From Azolla caroliniana (lineage: Eukaryota; Polypodiophyta), in NCBI GenBank assembly GCA_043228905.1, contig JBHGNT010000012.1:5270001-5334000 (forward strand): a stretch of 64,000 nucleotides of DNA. The letters run 5' to 3'. A program made the position numbers and the translations under genes. The notes beneath the pieces were generated by a model. It was given only the letters and a program-made list of their open reading frames with translations. It had not been told where the DNA came from and ran no database searches. Of the stretch, positions 42,210 to 53,434 are shown piece by piece (within the stretch, counting starts at the first letter, position 1; each line of letters starts with the position of its first letter).

Positions 42210-43661
42210 CCCATAGCTCTCATCACGTTTTCCAAGAAGGGCCAAAGGACCCTATCGTATGCCTTCTCGAAGTCAAGCATCAAAATAGCCGAGCTCGAGA
42301 CGGACTGATCAGCCAATGCCATGGCTTCCCAGAGAAGCAACACATTATCAAAGATACACCTGCTCCTAATAAACCCTGTTTGATTCTCATGTATAATGTC
42401 CGGTAAGAAGCTTGCTAACCGTCGCGCGAGGACTTTTGCCAGAATCTTGTAAATCATGTTAAGGATCGTTATAGGACGCCATTGGCGCAACTCCAGGCTT
42501 CGTTCTACCGCTTTGGGAATGAGATAGATCATCCCCTCAGCCAGCCCGGTCGGCATCGTTCTCGAGGACCAAATCTCTTGAACCCTGGCTTCCAAGGACG
42601 GGATAACAATGTCCCAATGGATCTCGAAAAAATCTCATGAGAGACCATCGGGGTCGGGGCATGCTTATCTCTGCAAATCCCTGAGTGCCTCCGAGAGTTC
42701 TATATGAGAAATGGGGCTATCGAGCACCATTTCCATCTCTTGGGATACCTTGGGGTGAATGCAAGTCATCACCCTATCAGCTAGCTCTACGTTTTGCCTC
42801 ATATGCACAGGTGCAAGTAGGTCTTGATAGTATTGCGTTGCCATATGCAAAATCTCATCCTTGTCCTCCGTAATTGAGCCGTCTGGTTTGCGCAACTGTT
42901 GTATACGTCTACCACCACCCTTGGGAGCCTTGTAATGAAAGAAATGTCAGTTGACCCTATCGTCTATTCTAGCCCACCATGCCGCGGTCCTTCGAAATAA
43001 CATTCGGTTCCTCTCCTCCGTCCTTTCCCGAACCTTCATCTTGGCTTCCTCTAGCTTAGATCTAGACCAAATGCAGCCAGGGTCTGCTTGTAGCAAGCCT
43101 TGCGCTGCCGCAATGGACTTCCTTAATTTTATTTCAATGGCTCTGACCTGTTGGAGGGCCCGCTTGGTCTCTTGCTGTAAAAAGGAGGAGAGGGCCAGTT
43201 TTTTCTGCAAATCCTCACTAACCGATTCTCTTACAATGGTCTCCCGCCATATACTCTGTAGACCCGCCTTCACCTTTTCACTCTTCATGATCTTTGTGGG
43301 GATTTTCATGTTGAGACTCCCGTGGGTGCCGTTGGGTGGGTTAAGGTCTAGTCTCATCGGTTGGTGATCAGAGAAGGTAAGGCCTGCCAAGATAGTGAAG
43401 GAGCCCCCCAACTCCTCAAGGGACGAGCTGATGTATATGCGGTCTAACCATGCAAGGCTACCACCCCTAACATTCACGGCGGCTCTCGAGAAGTGTAGCG
43501 AATGTGAGCATCTCATAAGGGAAGAGCCCCATGTATATTTCACCCCGATTTTGCCAATTAAGAGAGCCCATGAGTCCAGCTCTGCACCATGAATTGGTCT
43601 TTGGGTCCCCCCTTTCCTGTCACCCAGATGTTCAGTCATGTTGAAATCACCAGCCAATATC
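42210..43661 (-). pseudogene. LINE-A ORF2, endonuclease end and RT fingers
   Basis: The frame 42947..43661 starts inside the AP endonuclease (AGDFNMTEH, then LDRIYISSS and TFSDHQPMRLDL) and continues into a helical linker. 42665..42895 holds the N-terminal RT region (QYYQDLLAPVHMRQN). 42210..42595 has GMIYLIPKA, RQWRPITILNMIYK, TGFIRSRCIFDNVLLL and the first catalytic Asp in LMLDFEKAYDRVLWPFL, where Copia-3 has inserted. Stops at 42944 and 42662 and a gap near 42600 break the frame. Confidence 0.85.
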
Positions 43662-43764
43662 CTCAACAATCGTGCATGTAACATCTCTAAGAGATGCAAG
43701 AGAATATACATTGTATCGACACTCTTCTATGGATTAAAAAGACCTAGATTGATTAAATAAAGTT
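43662..43764. repeat. Right 103-bp direct repeat flanking LINE-A
   Basis: Second copy of 37201..37303, at the truncated 5' end of LINE-A. Confidence 0.88.
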
Positions 43765-44665
43765 ATTTCTACAAATATGCAATGTATGTGAATATTAATT
43801 GCAAATATTGTACCCTTATGGAATGACATCGATGACACATATAGGAAGCACAATTGAGTAACATGATTCACAATGTATTTTGGATCGCATACATAAATGT
43901 TTTCTTGGACAATGGAATCTAGAATCAAGTCATAGGCCTTACTAGTATGTTGATCTTAAACGTATAGCATGATTTGGGTATATGAAGCTCAAGCATAGTG
44001 CAAGAGAGCCATGTTTTAACATAAATTTTAAATGAGCTCTTATATATGCCAAGCTAGTTGAGGATATTTTAGGAGAGACAAAGGTTCAAAATGGTGGAAC
44101 ACTACAATGGAAATGGGAACCTTCTAAGAAAGTCATTTTCTCATCTATACAAAGAAATGTTTTCGAGTTAAGCTTGTGCCTTGCAAAGGCACCAACAAAT
44201 GTAACTCAACAAAAAATCGTTTGATAAGAAGAAACTCAAAAGCACTTTATGACTTTAGACCTAGTCAAAGTTAAAGAAGGTATAAAAATCTTCATATATA
44301 CAATAAATTTATTCAAAGGAGGAGAGGAATATGGGAAGTTAATTGATTATTTCTTTACGTGTAAGAGAAAACAAACGTATATGGTAAAATTTGAAGAAAC
44401 CTTAAAAGGTGTCAAGAATTATCGCAACTTAACTCTTATAGACTTATGTATTGATTGCAAGAACTTACATGAGTAATAAAATATAGGCAAGATTATGTGT
44501 TTTGGTTCTATGTGCACATTTTTTACTACTTTACTATTGCAAATGTATATGGCTTAAGAAATTGTCCAATCATAAGGTAGGAGATCTTGAAGGTATCAAG
44601 ATTGAATTGCTCAAACAGATGGGATGTTGGAGTTATATATAATATGTTGAAACAAAAATGATGTA
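43765..44665. other. Intergenic, nothing recognised
   Basis: AT-rich. The open frame 44249..44476 has no recognisable family. Confidence 0.4.
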
Positions 44666-44799
44666 AACTTAGGAAATTGGTAAATTCACAGTTTTTTTTG
44701 TATTTTCACAGTTTTTTTTTGTATTTTCACAGTTCTTTTTGTATTTTCATAGTTTCTCAGTATTTTCACAGTTTTTTTTTTTTAGTTAAAAAAGGTTTA

Positions 44800-46671
44800 T
44801 TAAGATTTGGAGCATGTTCTAGCATTGTGTCCAGGCTCTCCACACTTTGAGCACTTTCGCCCCTCTACATATCCAAAATGAGATTTGTCCCTTCTAATTG
44901 AAGCTCCCTTATTTTTGGCACCCACTGGTCTTCTTTTTTTGCGCTGAAGAGGTTGAATATCCTGAATTTCTTTGGTTGGATCATCCAAAACACTTTGAAT
45001 ACGATTAATAAATGATGACGAATGAGTCTGAGGATTGTTGTACAACTCATTATGTAATCTCTCAATAAGATTTTTTCTTGGTGAAATATTTTGACTCAAA
45101 CTAACATTGGTAATGGCTCTAGAAGATGCATTCAATTCTAAGAGCCATTGAGAGTCAATATATGCATCAGTTAGTACTTGACCTTCTTCGACCAGCTCCC
45201 TTATTGTGTGTTTGCAAGGTAATCCCAATGTTCCAGTGACGCTTTGGGTGCAAACCTCTTTCATTTCCTCTTCATTCAATGATTTCTTGTACTATTTAAG
45301 TATTTCGTCCAATGCAAACAAAGACAACTTCTTTTGCAGTGGTTTTAACAACCCAAATTTGTGTCTATCACAAACAATCAAATTTTGACGTTCAATTTCT
45401 TTTGAAATCTCGGCAGTCTGATTTTTCCAAAACAAATTGAGATTCTTTACCACTTTCGGTAAATTTCGTTTCCCATTTTTTATGTAACTTTTTAAGACCC
45501 GATGACTACCTTCAGCATGAGATGTAGTGACAAAATAAAAATGATGTATATCCTTTACGTAACAAGTTACAAACCTTTCTTTCCAAGGTAACCACATTTG
45601 AAGTATATACTCATATGCATCTGGATTTGTGATCTTGTATATCGAAAAATCATTCATATTTTGATTGAATTCGTTCACAGTTGATGAATAGAATAATTCC
45701 TTCCATCTTTGTAGAAATATTTTCCATTCGTCTTCTTTCTTGAAAAATCCTTTACATTTGGAACCAACGTTTTTGTTAATGTGCCATATGGAGAGGACAT
45801 TTTTACACATAGGGAATGTCACCGCAATAGCATTCATCAGTGCCAGTTCTCGGTCTGTTGCTATTACTCTTGGACTGACAATTGAGCTAAATTCCCTTAA
45901 CGCCCATTTGTATGATTCTTCCTGCTCATTAGGAAGAAATGCAACAACGGCATTGAAAGTCTGATTCGTACACGCAATTCCCACGAAATTTAGTAAGGGC
46001 ATGCCAAATTTGTTAGTCTTGTATGTGCAGTCCAACAAGAAAACCCCATCAAATCTTTTAGCAAGCTTTACAACTTCATTGAACGCCAAAAATAATCCAT
46101 TAACTCTGGCGTCGTCATCCAAGCGCAGCTTACTAGTGTATTCTGGGGACGCGATAATATCTGACAATGTTTCCAATGGAGATCTGCCCTCTAAAAAATC
46201 TCTTTTAACACCCTTTACGGCGTTGTATACTTCTTGGATTGAAGCATTATTTTGGGACTCTTTTTTCAAAGAACTAAGTATCTCCTTCGTTTCAACATTA
46301 GATTCGTACATCGATTGAACTTTTATCTTACTTTCACCATCTAATTTCCTATATTTCGAATGGCCAATCAAACTATCAAGTATTTCATGGTTGTGGTCAC
46401 CTGAAATCTTTCGAACATACCAAATGCCTTTTTTGCACCCACAAATGATTTCAAATGTGCAACCTGTTAGCCTGGATCCCTTTTTCCTTTTCTGATCACC
46501 ATCGTTGGTCTCCTTGACCTTTGGTTCTCCACCCAAATCACACTTCAACTCGACTCTGTTATAAGTAGATCTTTTCATTGTTAAAACAACACCTTTTTGA
46601 ACATATTCTGCTTTGAGAGCTTCAATCATAGCTTCTTTGGAAGAATACCCAGATTCCATCCCCCAAAAAAA

Positions 46672-46707
<36 letters not shown>

Positions 46708-46716
46708 GAGCTTCAA
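44800..46716 (-). pseudogene. FAR1-like MULE transposase with a single in-frame stop
   Basis: Two adjacent frames, 45292..46716 and 44800..45279, are the same frame separated only by one TAG at 45292-45294. Likely start: Met at about 46659 (MESGYSSKEAM), since the earlier Met is followed by a Ser-Leu run made by a (GA)n microsatellite. Domains: FAR1-type zinc-binding region with GCTFEIICGC and GDHNHEI; MULE catalytic core with the first Asp in FLLDCTYKTNKFG, the second in VIATDRELALMNA and the Glu in HAEGSHRVLKSY; a SWIM-like segment GTLGLPCKH; and a C-terminal knuckle CSKCGEPGHNARTC. About 620 residues if read through. It would bind the element's TIRs in the nucleus. The lack of other lesions suggests recent activity. 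Confidence 0.88.
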
Positions 46717-46743
46717 TTAGACACACACACACACACACACACA
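46676..46743. repeat. (GA)n and (CA)n microsatellites
   Basis: A (GA)n run at about 46676-46701 and a (CA)n run at about 46722-46744 at the 5' end of the MULE transposase frame. Confidence 0.9.
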
Positions 46744-47149
46744 CAGAAATGCATAATATGCAGGGAGGGAGCCGTTACTGTGAGCGAGCGAGCGAGTAAT
46801 GTTCGCGCCTCTGTTTATAACATATATAAACTGTGAGTGAGCACACAAATAATCATATTTCTCAACTAAAAAAAATTTGTGAAAATACCAAAAAAACTGT
46901 GAATTTACCAATTTCCTAAACTTATGTACGTTGATTTTGTCATAGTTATGTACTAGGGTGTGACTAAATAGTCGTTAATCATGTCTCGTCCATGGAAACA
47001 CAAGATCTTTTCAATATTATATAGTTATTTCTATTATATAATTTGTATAATTTGTTTATTATTGGTTTAATAATGCCTAATTAATTTCAATACAACCTCT
47101 CAAGAGAATAATCAAAACTCTATATTTCTTTTCTTGTGTTTTTTTGTGT

Positions 47150-48570
47150 GAAGTTGAGTACTCTTGTCTTCTTGCAACAAAGGATATAATTGCAACTTGG
47201 ATCTAGTTTTGTGAGGAAGTCTATCCGACATCCACATTGAGATTGATGCAATGAACTTTAACTTTATTGTCTTCTTCTTTGATTAGTTCTCTAAGGAAGT
47301 GATGCTTGAATATGACATGTTTGATGTTGCTTATCTTTAGATTTGTGTGTGTTATGCACAACTACTTGTCACAATTTAGCTCCAAGGTTGGGAATTCAAA
47401 CAAATTTATTCTTTCAAGTATTGCACTAATCGAAGATTCCTTCTTTTTGCAGATAGAGCAACTATAATGTACTCGTCTTCTAGTGATGATAAGGCTACTA
47501 TTATCTACTTTTTGGATCTCCAAGAAAATCTTCTAGATGTTAATCTTAACCACTAATAAGTTTATGATTATCCACATCTCTCCTAGTTAGAATAAATCCA
47601 AATGTTGAATTTCAATGATGGATTAGTCCAACCACTAAATGCAACACTGGATGAGTCAAATTGTGTGGATGAATAGGTGATACCTAAATCTTTGTGGTTT
47701 AGATATCTGAGGGAACATTTTAGAGCTTGTCGATATTTTAGTGTATGGTTAACCATGAATCATATTAAGAAACTTGACTAAAACATAAGACACCTAATAC
47801 ATCCAATCACTTTCTTAGATGGTGCATCATGTATTTCAAGTGATTCTTTCATGGTTTTAGGAGCATCTTATATGGATGACTTTCAATTGGTGATAAGTTG
47901 GGTTGATGTGGGCTTGCATCGTGTTGTATCAAAACATTTAGAATGATAGTTATATATTGGGATTGAGATAGGGAAATTGTGATTGCCAACTCATCATGTA
48001 TGACACTTCCTTTGAAAGTAAATTTTCTATTGTTGTGTCATAAATTTTGTGAGCATTGTAACCATGAGCATTACCATAATCAAGGAATGTGGTTTTATTT
48101 GCCAGGCCAGTTGGCATCCCTCCTGAGGACCAAATCTCAATCCCAATAAAACCACATTCCTTCTCTTCTTTTTGGGTACATATGCATATGTGGGAAAAGA
48201 AAATAAATTGAGATCTTTTAGGTGAGATGTGTGTCAATACCATTGTTCACACAATGTCTTCAATCTTATTGATCGATCATAAACTCTATTTTATAGGTAT
48301 CTTGTTTCAATAGTTTCTTCCCAAATGATGGGAGCTTGTCTGGAAACTTGTAAGATGCCCCTCAGCGCTCGCAATATCGAAAACTTCAGTTCTTTCTTTC
48401 TTCACCGTTAGTTTGTAAGTATTGGATGGATATTTGTGTGATGTTTCAAATAATCTTGTACAATCCTTGAAGGCTTGAAATGCTTGATCTTTTGTTTTTT
48501 GAAATGGTAATATAAGGAACCAATTATATTCATCAATAAGGTTTATAAAATATTGTTATCCAATAATTAA
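47150..48570 (-). pseudogene. Ty1/copia remnant (integrase, connection, RNase H)
   Basis: Read on the minus strand from the right: integrase core YFINLIDEYNWFLILPFQ and KTKDQAFQAFKD (about 48400-48560); then, after a gap, ALKCSLRYLNHKD (connection, about 47710-47750), FSWRSKK and IIVALSSLEDEYI (RNase H, about 47470-47530), and VIFKHHFLRELIKEEDNKV with DFLTKLDP (RNase H end, about 47180-47310). Many stops and frameshifts; RT is largely gone. A 40-bp LINE piece within an inverted repeat sits at 48100-48144. Confidence 0.7.
48082..48162. repeat. 18-bp perfect inverted repeat enclosing a LINE scrap
   Basis: The arms 48082-48099 and 48145-48162 are exact reverse complements (AAGGAATGTGGTTTTATT). 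The 45-bp loop reads, on the minus strand, GAGATTTGGTCCTCAGGAGG and GATGCCAACTGGCC, the same sequence as LINE-B near 48795-48825. Confidence 0.92.
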
Positions 48571-48749
48571 TTTTGTAAGGAATCCTCCACAAAATTCACT
48601 GTATACTACTTGTAATTAATGTTGTCTTTTCCTTTGTCAAAATGGAAAGGGTATCAAACATTTTATTTTGTAGTTGATGAGGAGAGATAGAGAAAGATAG
48701 AGAAGAGAAGAGGAAGAGCAAGGAATACTTTAATATACTATGTACTTGT

Positions 48750-51700
48750 TCATTGGGAAACTATTATCCCGTTAGTGGAAGTCGGGATTCAAGAGATTTG
48801 GTCCTCAGGAGGGATGCCAGCTGGCCTGACGGAGGGGATGATCTATCTCATCCCTAAAGCGGCAGGGCGAAGCCTCGAGCTGCGCCAATGGCGTCCAATC
48901 ACGATCCTTAACACGATATACAAGATACTCGCAAAAGTCCTAGCTAGGTGGATAGCAAGCTTCCTACCAGACATCATACATGAGAATCAAACAGGGTGTA
49001 TCAGGGGTAGGTGTATCTTTGAAAATGTGCTACTTCTCTAGGAAGTTATGGCATTGGCCGATTGCACTGCATCGAGCTCGGCTATTCTGATGTTAGACTT
49101 TGAGAAGGCCTACGACAGGGTGTTATGACCCTTTTTGGAAAGAGTGATGAGAGCTATGGGCCTTCCCCCACAATGGAGGAATTGCACTTCTGCACTCTAT
49201 CGGACTGCTACCAGTAGCGTGTTGGTATCTGGTGCAAGGGGCCCCACCTTCCAACTACATCGCTGAGTGAGGCAAGGTTGTCCCCTAGCCCCATATCTCT
49301 ATCTATTTGTAACCGAGGCTTTCTCGGCCTACTTACAAGCACCAAGCAACGGATTGAGGGGATTGCCCATCCCCAATGTGATTGAGGATCTTCTATTATC
49401 TGAATATGCTGACGATACGGTCCTTTTCTTGTAGGGCGATGATGCAAATTTGCAGCGAGCTGAACATCTTGTTGAAGAATTTTGTCAGGTTGCCAATGCC
49501 AAGATCAATTAGGATAAAACCCAAGGCCTCTGGTTTAGCGAACAAGAGAAGCCAAGGTGGCATCCCCATGCTGATTTCGCATGGGTCCCTGATGGGACGA
49601 CATTCAAGTACCTCGGATTTACGATGGGGAGGGCAATCCCCAAGGGAGCGCAATTGTCCCATGTGCAAGCCAAACTAAGCAAGATGTTGAACCAATGGAG
49701 CAGGTATAAACTATCCTTCACTGGTAGGGTTCTTATTGTGAACCAAGTGATGCTCACCACCATGTGGCACTCAGTCTCGTGCTGGATTATGGACCCTTCA
49801 GGCCAGCGCGCAATTAAGGTTGCCATCAGGGGGTTTATATGGTCAGGTAAGGACAACCCGATGGATGCTGCCAGAGTGTCATGACATTGGTTAACACAAC
49901 CGTGGGACAAAGGGGGGCTTGGCCTCATAAACCCCTTAATGCAGAGCCGAGCATTGCTAGCCAAAATGGTGGTTCGCTGCCTCCTGCTAGGTAAGGGGTG
50001 TTGGAAGGTTCTACTTCACAATATGTTGCAGGCAGGGACTCCCAAGTATGGTAGGCCTTGGCCCGACTCCTTGAATTGGTGTTGCACGAGCAGAGTCCCA
50101 CCCAAGATGGCCTGTCTTTCGGAGGAGAGGGTCACGAATTCCATCTTGTGGGCATGGTGTCACGTACGACATCATTTGGTCAAGCACACGTCGGAGACAC
50201 TAATCGAGTGGTCCAGACAACCATTATTTTGGAACCCTCATGTGCGAACAAGTGATGACATGATGTTAGGCTAGCTTAAGGGCCTAGCATGGGGAAAGCT
50301 AGCGCAAACAAGGCTTCACTCTTTAGATGATTGGAGACGCACGGTGGCTTTCGGAGGAGCCCAAGAGGTCCCATCCCCTCCCCTCAAAGGAGCCATGAAA
50401 ATGCGGAGATTGATAGTTGAGGAAGTTGATAGGGTTTTGATGGGGGAGGTGAGAGAAGATGCTTGGTTTGGTCTCTTTGATGAGGCTGGAAGGGTTAAGG
50501 CGCTGAAGGGCGTGAGCAGATCGGGAAGAGATAGGATTTTTGGGGAGAGTTAGAGTAGGGGCTCTTGGCACCCAATCCGCGTGGTGGTGCAGGTTGGTAA
50601 CATTTGGAAGACAGAACCGGATGTTGCTAAGGTGGAACCCCATTGGAAGTTATGGGTATATGGTTGTCATCCCCTCGTCGAACTAGAATGGGACCCAGGG
50701 GATTTCAGGTGGAAACATGATGGCAGATTTCCCCATTTCTTCGAGTACAACACTAAAGTGGGTCAGACTTTTCAACTGCAGCTAGATGGCCCATTATGCA
50801 ATGGCTGGCATACATTGGGCATCCCTGATGAGGTGCTCATTACCTTTTGGAAGGGTCTTTGGCATCTCCACTTGCCAGAAAAGATAAAGTTTTTTGGGTG
50901 GCAAATTGGTCATAATGTGGTTCCCGTTGGCGAATGGCTAGGTAAACATGGTGGCCCGTTAGGCTGGCCACTTTGCCATTCACCTATTGAGACTCTGAGG
51001 CATTGTCTGTCGGATTGCCCTCACGCTCAAAAGGTATGGGATAGAGTGACTCGCCTCCTTGCGGCATGTGAAATGGAAGGAGCAGCATCGTGGAGTGCTG
51101 CTTGATCACTCTGTTGATAGGTGGATGGACGCCTTCAATGCGGGTAGTTGGTGCTACGTATGCATGAGAGGCAAAATCGCCAAGATTCGATTTGAGAGAG
51201 GCTTGCAGTCCGCATCCCCTAAGTTCCCGGACATTTGGATGCTGATCGCAGGCTTCACCCTGTGGTATGTATGGAAAGCGCGTTGCCTAAAGGTCTTCCA
51301 GGATTTGGTGCGACCCCCAGAGGAAGTGATCATGGACATATGGTTTGCGCTTATTTGCTGCCTACGAGGGCAATTGGACGAGGTTTGTAGCCATTCCTCT
51401 GACGTGGGTACTGCTCGTTTGCGCTTTTCACAGAAATGGCGGAACACGCCTATGGTGACACAAGGAGGAAGTGGCCCGAGGTGGAACTACCAGCCCCCAC
51501 GCTAGCTGTTTCCGACTCACTTACCACCCTCCCTTCGTTGTCGACCCCAAGAGTCGTCTTGTACTAGCCATCACTGTAGGGCATCGTTTTAGCTGTAGGT
51601 ACTTACATTAAGTAGTCAGTCCGAAAGGCGATGTAACTAGTCTCATTTTCTTGAACTTGATTAGAGGGAGATTCCTTGATCTATGTTTAAGCCTCCTTGT

Positions 51701-51762
51701 ACAGTCTCTTTGTAATAATCCTTCCTAACTAATGGGAAAGTAGCTTCATTTTGGAAAAAAAA
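48750..51762 (+). mobile_element. LINE-B (L1-like), 5'-truncated, sister of LINE-A
   Basis: Homology with LINE-A begins at about 48750 (CATTGGGAAACTATTATCCCG, compare 42600-42630 on the minus strand) and ends at an A9 tail at about 51752-51762. It shares ORF2 and the 3' untranslated region with LINE-A. A convincing target duplication was not found; ATACTATGTACTTG before and ATACCATCTTCTTAG after the element are only partly similar. Confidence 0.88.
48775..51505 (+). pseudogene. LINE-B ORF2 (RT and zinc-binding C terminus)
   Basis: Largely one homology track: GMIYLIPKA, RQWRPITILNTIYK, LMLDFEKAYDRVL (first catalytic Asp), VRQGCPLAPYLYLF, EYADDTVLFL (catalytic pair, about 49400), KYLGFTMGRAIPKGA, GFIWSGKDNPM, KGGLGLINPLMQS, then the zf-RVT region with FFGWQIGHNVVPVGEWL and CHSPIETLRHCLSDC. 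Stops include those near 49040, 49126, 49264, 49434, 49511, 49882, 50273 and 50551; shifts near 50050-50110 and 51100. The endonuclease is absent through 5' truncation. Confidence 0.88.
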
Positions 51763-52331
51763 ATACCATCTTCTTAGACTCTAAAAATAACAACCCCAAA
51801 GAACTACTTTAATCTCAATGACACTAGTTGATAATAGTCTTTCCTTCTCTCTTTCTTCTACTAAGAATCCTCTCACTTCTTTCCCCCAATTACTAAGAAT
51901 ACCCTCCTTTATTATAGGTTTTAGTTGTGTTATTCTTACTTTTTTCTTTGCTTTTCTTTTTAAATATCCTCGAGTTTATGTGGTGTTTTTTATAACATTA
52001 TTTCTCCTTGGTCATCCCAAATTTGTCATAAAAGAATTTTTTGGAGAGCTCTTGTTATTGTCATGAAGACCTACATTTTAACTTATAAGGGTTCAAACTC
52101 ACAACCCCTTTGTATATATGTCAAACCTTTGAGCATTATAATGACTATATTATTAATTATTAGAAGAAATTTAGCGTATTCTAGAACATTCTAGAATATT
52201 TTGTGATTATCTTAAATATCTATAATATAGAACATCCTAGAATACTCCATAAGAACCTAAAAATATTAGCCCCTTAGCCTACTCTTTGTAAAGCTTGTTT
52301 TCTCATAATATAAACTCATTTCCATTTCCTG

Positions 52332-52373
<42 letters not shown>

Positions 52374-52467
52374 CTCACAAGTCACGACAGTTTGAACCGA
52401 ATCTTTCTTTTCTTCCTCTTCCAATAACCCTAGCAAGCTTTCTTCCTTTTACCTCTCGTCATAAGTT

Positions 52468-53196
52468 ATGGAGTCCAACAATAAGAAAGAATATATGTGT
52501 GTCCTTTCTGATCTCAACATGCTCACGACTAAGTTTGTGGAATTAGAGCAAGAAAATCAAAGGCTACTCGGGGACCTACAACAAGTGAGTACCGAGAAAG
52601 CTCACCAATATGAGGATTTATCACAACGGGTTCATCAACTCGAGGCTACTATATTAACATTACGAGAACAGACGGCGGGGGTTCAAAACTCCCCAAGGGA
52701 ACCAAAGATTAGCCTCCCTTCCAAGTTTGATGGTACAATATCTCTGTTTCGGGGTTTCCTGAATCAAGTCCGTTTGGTGATTCAGTTACATCCCAATTGG
52801 TACCCAACTAATGCTGCTCGTTTCGGATTAGTAGGAACCTTGCTAAGCGGTACACCATTAGCATGGTTTGCACCACTTCTCGAGAAGAAATCACCATTGT
52901 TGAAGGATTTTTGTCATGATATAACATGGTATGGTTTCAAAAAGATTTGGACTCATGACCTTGTGTCACATGGGTTAAAGCCTTACCATTAAGTTATACA
53001 TTGTAATACGAAAAATATTATTTCCATTTATTCGAGATTTCTCTGGAACATTCGAGAAATGTCAAGAGTATTCCTAAGCCACTACAAAAAGAGGCACATG
53101 GCATTATTAAAAACCAATTCGGTTCAATGCCAATCTTAAGCCTCCTAGCTATTCCTGTATAATCTCTTCATATAATATATATATATATTGTTATCA

Positions 53197-53266
<70 letters not shown>

Positions 53267-53434
53267 AGAGTTCTACACCCCTATTAGTACTAATCCTCAT
53301 CTTTTAGTACTAATTCCCTCTCTGTCTTAGTACTATTCCTAACAATTTCGAGGTGTTCGTTAAGGATTTTCAAGCTAGTTTTGGAGACACTGATAGCACT
53401 AGGACAACAATAAACAAGATTCGAAAACCCCGAC
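52468..53434 (+). pseudogene. Ty3/gypsy gag, split and truncated
   Basis: Frame 52468..52911: an N-terminal coiled-coil-like segment (LEQENQRLLGDLQQ), then the capsid start LPSKFDGTISLFRGFLNQV, LHPNWYPTNAARFGLVGTL and GTPLAWFAPLLEKKSPLL. After the solo LTR the same protein resumes at 53345 (NFEVFVKDFQASFGD, then STRTTINKIRK) and breaks off at the 3' LTR. The apparent C terminus ITWYGFKKIW of the long frame is solo-LTR sequence. Confidence 0.82.
52912..53344 (+). mobile_element. Solo LTR inside gypsy gag
   Basis: Begins TGTCATGATATAACATGG and ends TACTATTCCTAACA. Flanks are ATTTT (52907-52911) and ATTTC (53345-53349), a target duplication with one mismatch. It holds a (CT)n run of about 35 units (53195-53263) and an (AT)n stretch. 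The order of motifs (AACATTCGAGA, GGTTCAATGCC) suggests kinship with the LTR of the element it entered. Confidence 0.82.

Larger units (their letters stand above)
37304..43661 (-). mobile_element. LINE-A (L1-like), 5'-truncated, split by Copia-3
   Basis: Minus-strand LINE. The poly(A) appears as T14 at about 37302-37315. The 5' end, at 43661, is truncated inside the endonuclease, just before RILAGDFNM. Flanked by the 103-bp direct repeats. Copia-3 (39924..42204) interrupts the RT palm, with GTAGG duplicated on both sides. The 3' untranslated sequence (37317-37497) matches that of LINE-B (51520-51755). Confidence 0.92.
44666..46923 (-). mobile_element. Mutator-like element (MULE) with TIRs
   Basis: The left end reads AACTTAGGAAATTGG then TAAATTCACAGTTTTTTT; the right end on the minus strand reads AAGTTTAGGAAATTGG then TAAATTCACAGTTTTTTT, so inverted repeats extend over 45 bp or more. 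ATGTA flanks both ends (44661-44665 and 46924-46928); a full 9-bp duplication is not clear. The 2,258 bp are almost filled by one minus-strand transposase frame. The left subterminal region holds four diverged units of a TATTTTCACAGTTTTTTT-type repeat (about 44686-44780). Confidence 0.82.

Noticed and set aside
47860-47900. Plus-strand YMDD-like peptide near 47873
   Set aside because: The surrounding copia remnant is on the minus strand, and no RT context exists on the plus strand.
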